Positions 61,577-64,000 of a stretch of 64,000 nucleotides of DNA are shown one piece after another. The DNA is from Bog-366 sp964501985. Lineage in GTDB: Bacteria > Acidobacteriota > Terriglobia > UBA7540. How positions within the stretch are numbered: position 1 is the first letter of the stretch; every line of letters starts with the position of its first letter. The stretch spans positions 11,324 through 75,323 of the forward strand of contig CAZCVY010000003.1 of the NCBI GenBank assembly GCA_964501985.1, written 5' to 3'. The notes below the pieces were generated by a model, which saw nothing but the letters and a program-made list of their open reading frames with translations, was not told where the DNA came from and did not search any database. The position numbers and the translations under genes were made by a program.

Positions 61577-61766
61577 GTCTCAGGCATCAGGGGTTAGGTA
61601 TTAGGGATTAGCGAGGGGCGAATGTCCTTTGCTCGTCCCGAGGGTTTCCTTGTCAATGGGGCCGCTCGGCGAATGGGATGTATGTGGTACGGGTTTGCTG
61701 GTGCCTCACCACTGACCCCTAATCGCCGACACCTCTCCCAGTGCCTCACGAGGCAATATCCCCCAA
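61577..61766. other. intergenic region with heptamer-like repeats, no gene
   Basis: Directly after the preceding stop, units such as TCAGGCA, TCAGGGG, TTAGGTA, TTAGGGA follow each other (61577-61610). An inverted relative (CACTGACCCCTAATCGCC) lies at 61708-61726. No coding sequence is seen. Confidence 0.55.
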
Positions 61767-61784
61767 AAATGATAAAAATCATTT
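61767..61784. promoter_or_regulatory. 18-bp AT-rich palindrome, candidate operator
   Basis: AAATGAT-N4-ATCATTT, a perfect 7-bp inverted repeat. It ends one base before the putative -35 box at 61786. Such a site is placed to bind a dimeric repressor or activator. It resembles iron-regulator boxes in composition but not in spacing, so I give no name. Confidence 0.45.
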
Positions 61785-61785
61785 A

Positions 61786-61814
61786 TTGCTTGTAGAACCG
61801 AACGGGTGTATAGT
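61786..61814 (+). promoter_or_regulatory. sigma-70-like promoter for the radical SAM gene
   Basis: TTGCTT (61786-61791) and TATAGT (61809-61814) with a 17-base spacer, about 230 bases upstream of the gene start at 62044. The rest of the leader has no hairpin I could recognise as a riboswitch. Confidence 0.45.
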
Positions 61815-62043
61815 CACGCCCGGCCTGAAGACTGAGCTGTATATCGCAGCTTACGCACCAATCGCGCCCATCCGAGCCCACAAATCTCACGGTGTGAGTC
61901 TCACTCCAAAGATGCTCCACGTGCGCACCGGCCAAGGTGGATCCCATTCCTGAAGGGAATTGCACGGTAGTGGGGAAGGCCCTGCTACGTCCATTATCGT
62001 TTGACGGTTGCCCAGGACGGAAATCCACGCGAAAGGATCGCCC

Positions 62044-63675
62044 ATGATCCCCGCGGCCGCGTTGTCGCCTGATATAGCGCAGACCTATCCTCCTCTCGGC
62101 AAAAACATCAAAGCCTTGCTGGTCTGGCCCAAAATCCCTCCATCCTACTGGGCCTTCAGCGGGATGTTGGAGTTGCTTCCCGAAAAAGTCGTGATGCCCC
62201 CGCTAGGGCTCGCCACCGTTGCCGCGCTCTGTCCGCCGAATTGGACGTTGCGGCTGGTGGACGAGGCGGTGGAGGATCTGACCGACCTCGACCTGCACTG
62301 GGCTGACCTGGTGATGGTCGGCGGAATGGAAGTCCAAAAGCATGGGATGCAGGCCGTTCTGGCCCGCGCCCGCCGCTTGGGCCGAAGGACCATTGTCGGC
62401 GGCCCCTACGCCAGCAGCGAACCCGCGCGCATGTTGGCAATGGCGGATCACGTGGTGGTGGGAGAGCCGGATGAAGTGTTTCCGGAAATCGCTCGCGACC
62501 TCGAGGATGGCACCGCCCGGCGGCATTACGAAATTGCCGAGAAGCCGGACGTTACCAAGTCGCCTCTGCCACGATTCGATCTGTTCAAGCTCGAGAGTTA
62601 CGCCTCCATGTCGATCCAATTCTCCCGCGGGTGTCCCTTTCAATGTGAATTCTGCGACATCATTATTCTTTACGGACGGAAGCCCCGCACCAAAACTCCG
62701 CAGCAGGTCACGGCGGAATTGGACGAGCTTCTGCGCCTGGGCTGGATGAAGCAGGTTTTCATGGTCGATGACAATTTCATCGGCAATCACCAACGCGCGC
62801 TGGACCTGTGCGTGGAGCTGGAAAAATGGCAGCAGGAACATGGATTCCCGGTGATGTTCTACACCGAGGCTTCCATGGATTTGGCGAAGAAGACCGCCCT
62901 GATGGACGCCATGGTGAGGGCGAACTTCTTCTACGTTTTCCTGGGGATTGAGAGCCCTTCCAAGGAAGCCTTAAAAGAAACGAGGAAATTCCAGAATCTG
63001 GCGATCGACCCGGTAAGCTCCGTCGAGCTGATTCATGAACACGGCTTGTGGGTGACAGGCGGATTCATCGTCGGCTTTGATTCTGATACCGACGACATTT
63101 TTGATCGCCAGATTGAATTTATCGAGCGCACGGCCATTCCCTGGGCCATCCTGAATTGCCTGCACGCGATCCCGCGTACCGCGCTTCACGATCGCATGCA
63201 GAAGGAAGGGCGCTTGCTGGCCGAGTCCCCCACCACCGGCGATACCACCCCTCCGAACTTTCGCACCACACTCGCGCCCGCGGCGATACTGCGAGGGCAG
63301 GCGAAAACCCTCGCGGCCATTTACGATCCCGCCGCTTTTTACGAACGCGCGTGGCGGTCGATGGAAAGCTGGCAAACGAAGAAGACTCAACACGCCGCCC
63401 GGCAGCCTGGCGCCGTCGGCATCGCGGCCATTGTCCTTCGCTCGGTTTGGCAACAGGGTATCAAATCAAATTACCGGAAAGCATACTGGAAATATGCGCT
63501 GAGGATCGTAAGCCACTACGCTATGGAGCCCGCCAAAATCTGGATGGCCGCCACCATCATGATTTCCGGCCACCACTTTATTCCCTATTCCCGCGTCGTC
63601 GTGGAGAAAATCGAGCGCGAAGTCGAGAGAGTCGAGATGCTTCCGCAACTGGTCCCCGCGCCGGCGGAGAACTAG
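62044..63675 (+). CDS. B12-binding domain radical SAM protein (DUF4070 type)
   Basis: A 543-residue enzyme. Residues about 20-165 form a cobalamin-binding-like Rossmann domain (IKALLVWPKIPPSYWAFSGM, VMPPLGLATVAALCP, VMVGGMEVQKHGMQAVLARA, TIVGGPYASSEPARM, DHVVVGEPDEVFPEI). The radical SAM barrel binds a 4Fe-4S cluster through C197, C201 and C204 in RGCPFQCEFCDI, then VFMVDDNFIGNHQRA and FLGIESPSKEALKETRKFQN. The C-terminal 150 residues match the region usually called DUF4070. Relatives methylate unactivated carbons or act in lipid and cofactor pathways, the hopanoid methylase HpnP being one branch. I see no evidence for that branch specifically. Start chosen at 62044, with AAGGA nine bases upstream. 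Confidence 0.87.
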   Translation: MIPAAALSPDIAQTYPPLGKNIKALLVWPKIPPSYWAFSGMLELLPEKVVMPPLGLATVAALCPPNWTLRLVDEAVEDLTDLDLHWADLVMVGGMEVQKHGMQAVLARARRLGRRTIVGGPYASSEPARMLAMADHVVVGEPDEVFPEIARDLEDGTARRHYEIAEKPDVTKSPLPRFDLFKLESYASMSIQFSRGCPFQCEFCDIIILYGRKPRTKTPQQVTAELDELLRLGWMKQVFMVDDNFIGNHQRALDLCVELEKWQQEHGFPVMFYTEASMDLAKKTALMDAMVRANFFYVFLGIESPSKEALKETRKFQNLAIDPVSSVELIHEHGLWVTGGFIVGFDSDTDDIFDRQIEFIERTAIPWAILNCLHAIPRTALHDRMQKEGRLLAESPTTGDTTPPNFRTTLAPAAILRGQAKTLAAIYDPAAFYERAWRSMESWQTKKTQHAARQPGAVGIAAIVLRSVWQQGIKSNYRKAYWKYALRIVSHYAMEPAKIWMAATIMISGHHFIPYSRVVVEKIEREVERVEMLPQLVPAPAEN

Positions 63676-63826
63676 GAAAGCCAGGCGTCATACACCTTTC
63701 TCCTTCGTGCTTCCGCGACAGTCAGGCCTTCGAGGTCGTGAGGAAAGGGGATCAGGTGCTTTCCACCGCAATCTACCCATGCCCGAATCCTATCCCTTCT
63801 CTCCACGAAAGAAAATGGCTGGCTGG

Positions 63827-63854
63827 CGCAGACGCCCGTTTTTTGGCGTCTGCG
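63827..63854. repeat. hairpin upstream of the RAYT gene (REP-like)
   Basis: A perfect 10-bp stem (CGCAGACGCC ... GGCGTCTGCG) around an 8-base loop with six T. On the minus strand GGAG lies just before it. A second imperfect palindrome (CGCAGGGAGTA / TACTCTCCTGCG) spans about 63891-63913, directly before the transposase start. Palindromes flanking a RAYT gene are expected of its REP partners. Confidence 0.5.
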
Positions 63855-63914
63855 ATCTCCCGTAGGGACGCTCTCTTCCGGACCCATATCGCAGGGAGTA
63901 TACTCTCCTGCGTC

Positions 63915-64000
63915 ATGCCCTCCTACCACCGCGTTTACGGTCCCGGCGAACTTCAATTCATCACCTCCAGCACCTATCGCCGCACCCCACTTTTCCTCTC
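63915..64000 (+). CDS. REP-associated tyrosine transposase (RAYT), N-terminal fragment cut by window end
   Basis: An ATG at 63915 opens a frame that runs to the window edge. The 28 visible residues (MPSYHRVYGPGELQFITSST, YRRTPLFL) match the start of the Y1-transposase-related RAYT family, where the pattern aromatic...FIT...T-Y-R-R-x-P-L-F is characteristic. RAYTs are single-copy relatives of IS200/IS605 TnpA that act on GTAG-headed REP hairpins, several of which are in this window. The catalytic HUH motif and tyrosine lie beyond the end. Confidence 0.65.
   Translation, partial: MPSYHRVYGPGELQFITSSTYRRTPLFL

Noticed and set aside
62044..63675. Naming the radical SAM protein as hopanoid C-2 methylase (HpnP)
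   Set aside because: Domain order is shared with HpnP, but the N-terminal motifs I remember for HpnP are not matched and no hopanoid genes are nearby.
63672..63956. 94-codon minus-strand frame after the radical SAM gene
   Set aside because: It overlaps the hairpins and the start of the RAYT frame, has no recognisable domain, and has no ribosome site that I can see. A real small gene cannot be fully excluded.

Overview
The window reads as a chromosomal segment of an Acidobacteriota bacterium. I infer this from gene content and not from any search: an Oar-type TonB receptor with a carboxypeptidase-regulatory-like N-terminus, four tandem 'acidobacterial duplicated orphan permeases' (ADOP) behind a PadR regulator, many Tat-exported sugar enzymes, high-GC coding sequence with long antisense open frames, and intergenic DNA full of short degenerate repeats. 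One run of exactly 100 N (21568-21667) shows that this is a draft scaffold.

Layout. 1-3393 (-): 5' part of a TonB-dependent receptor cut by the window edge. 3962-10925 (+): APC amino-acid permease, secreted GH2 beta-mannosidase, and a beta-propeller/phosphoesterase fusion. 11272-12650 (-): NTF2-like protein and Tat-exported TIM-barrel isomerase. 13046-15706 (+): GAF-linked alpha-glucan phosphorylase, followed by a low-GC repeat-bearing spacer and an ICMT-like methyltransferase (-). 17295-26382 (+): a five-gene, translationally coupled operon with two circularly permuted ATP-grasp enzymes, two alpha-E modules and two transglutaminase-like proteins, which together look like two peptide-ligase/peptidase sets. 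26548-29710 (-): sugar porter and a conserved protein of unknown function. 29822-41251 (+): PadR regulator and four ADOP permeases arranged in an A-B-A-B pattern. 41401-42288 (+): membrane protein. 42543-46077 (-): glutamine synthetase, a redoxin/DsbD-N selenoprotein read through an in-frame UGA, and MsrB. 46539-47963 (+): GH5-like glycosidase. 48191-53767 (+): ileS, lspA, an RluA-family pseudouridine synthase and kduD. 53867-61576 (+): GH20 hexosaminidase, uronate isomerase-like protein, DUF6807 protein and two Tat-exported Gfo/Idh/MocA proteins. 62044-63675 (+): B12-binding radical SAM protein. 63915-64000 (+): start of a REP-associated tyrosine transposase (RAYT).

Themes. Much of the window serves breakdown of complex carbohydrate (mannosides, hexosaminides, beta-glycans, uronates, stored glucan) with export by Sec and Tat. 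The sequence-level findings I rate highest are the selenocysteine codon in W-U-P-F-C at 45038-45040 with a hairpin just downstream; the doubled ATP-grasp/alpha-E/transglutaminase operon; GTAG-headed REP hairpins scattered through the window together with a RAYT gene; and a 95-bp element with terminal inverted repeats inserted, with a 5-bp target duplication, into one REP cluster whose empty relative is also in the window.

Limits. All family calls come from reading translated motifs. No alignment, profile search or folding calculation was run.
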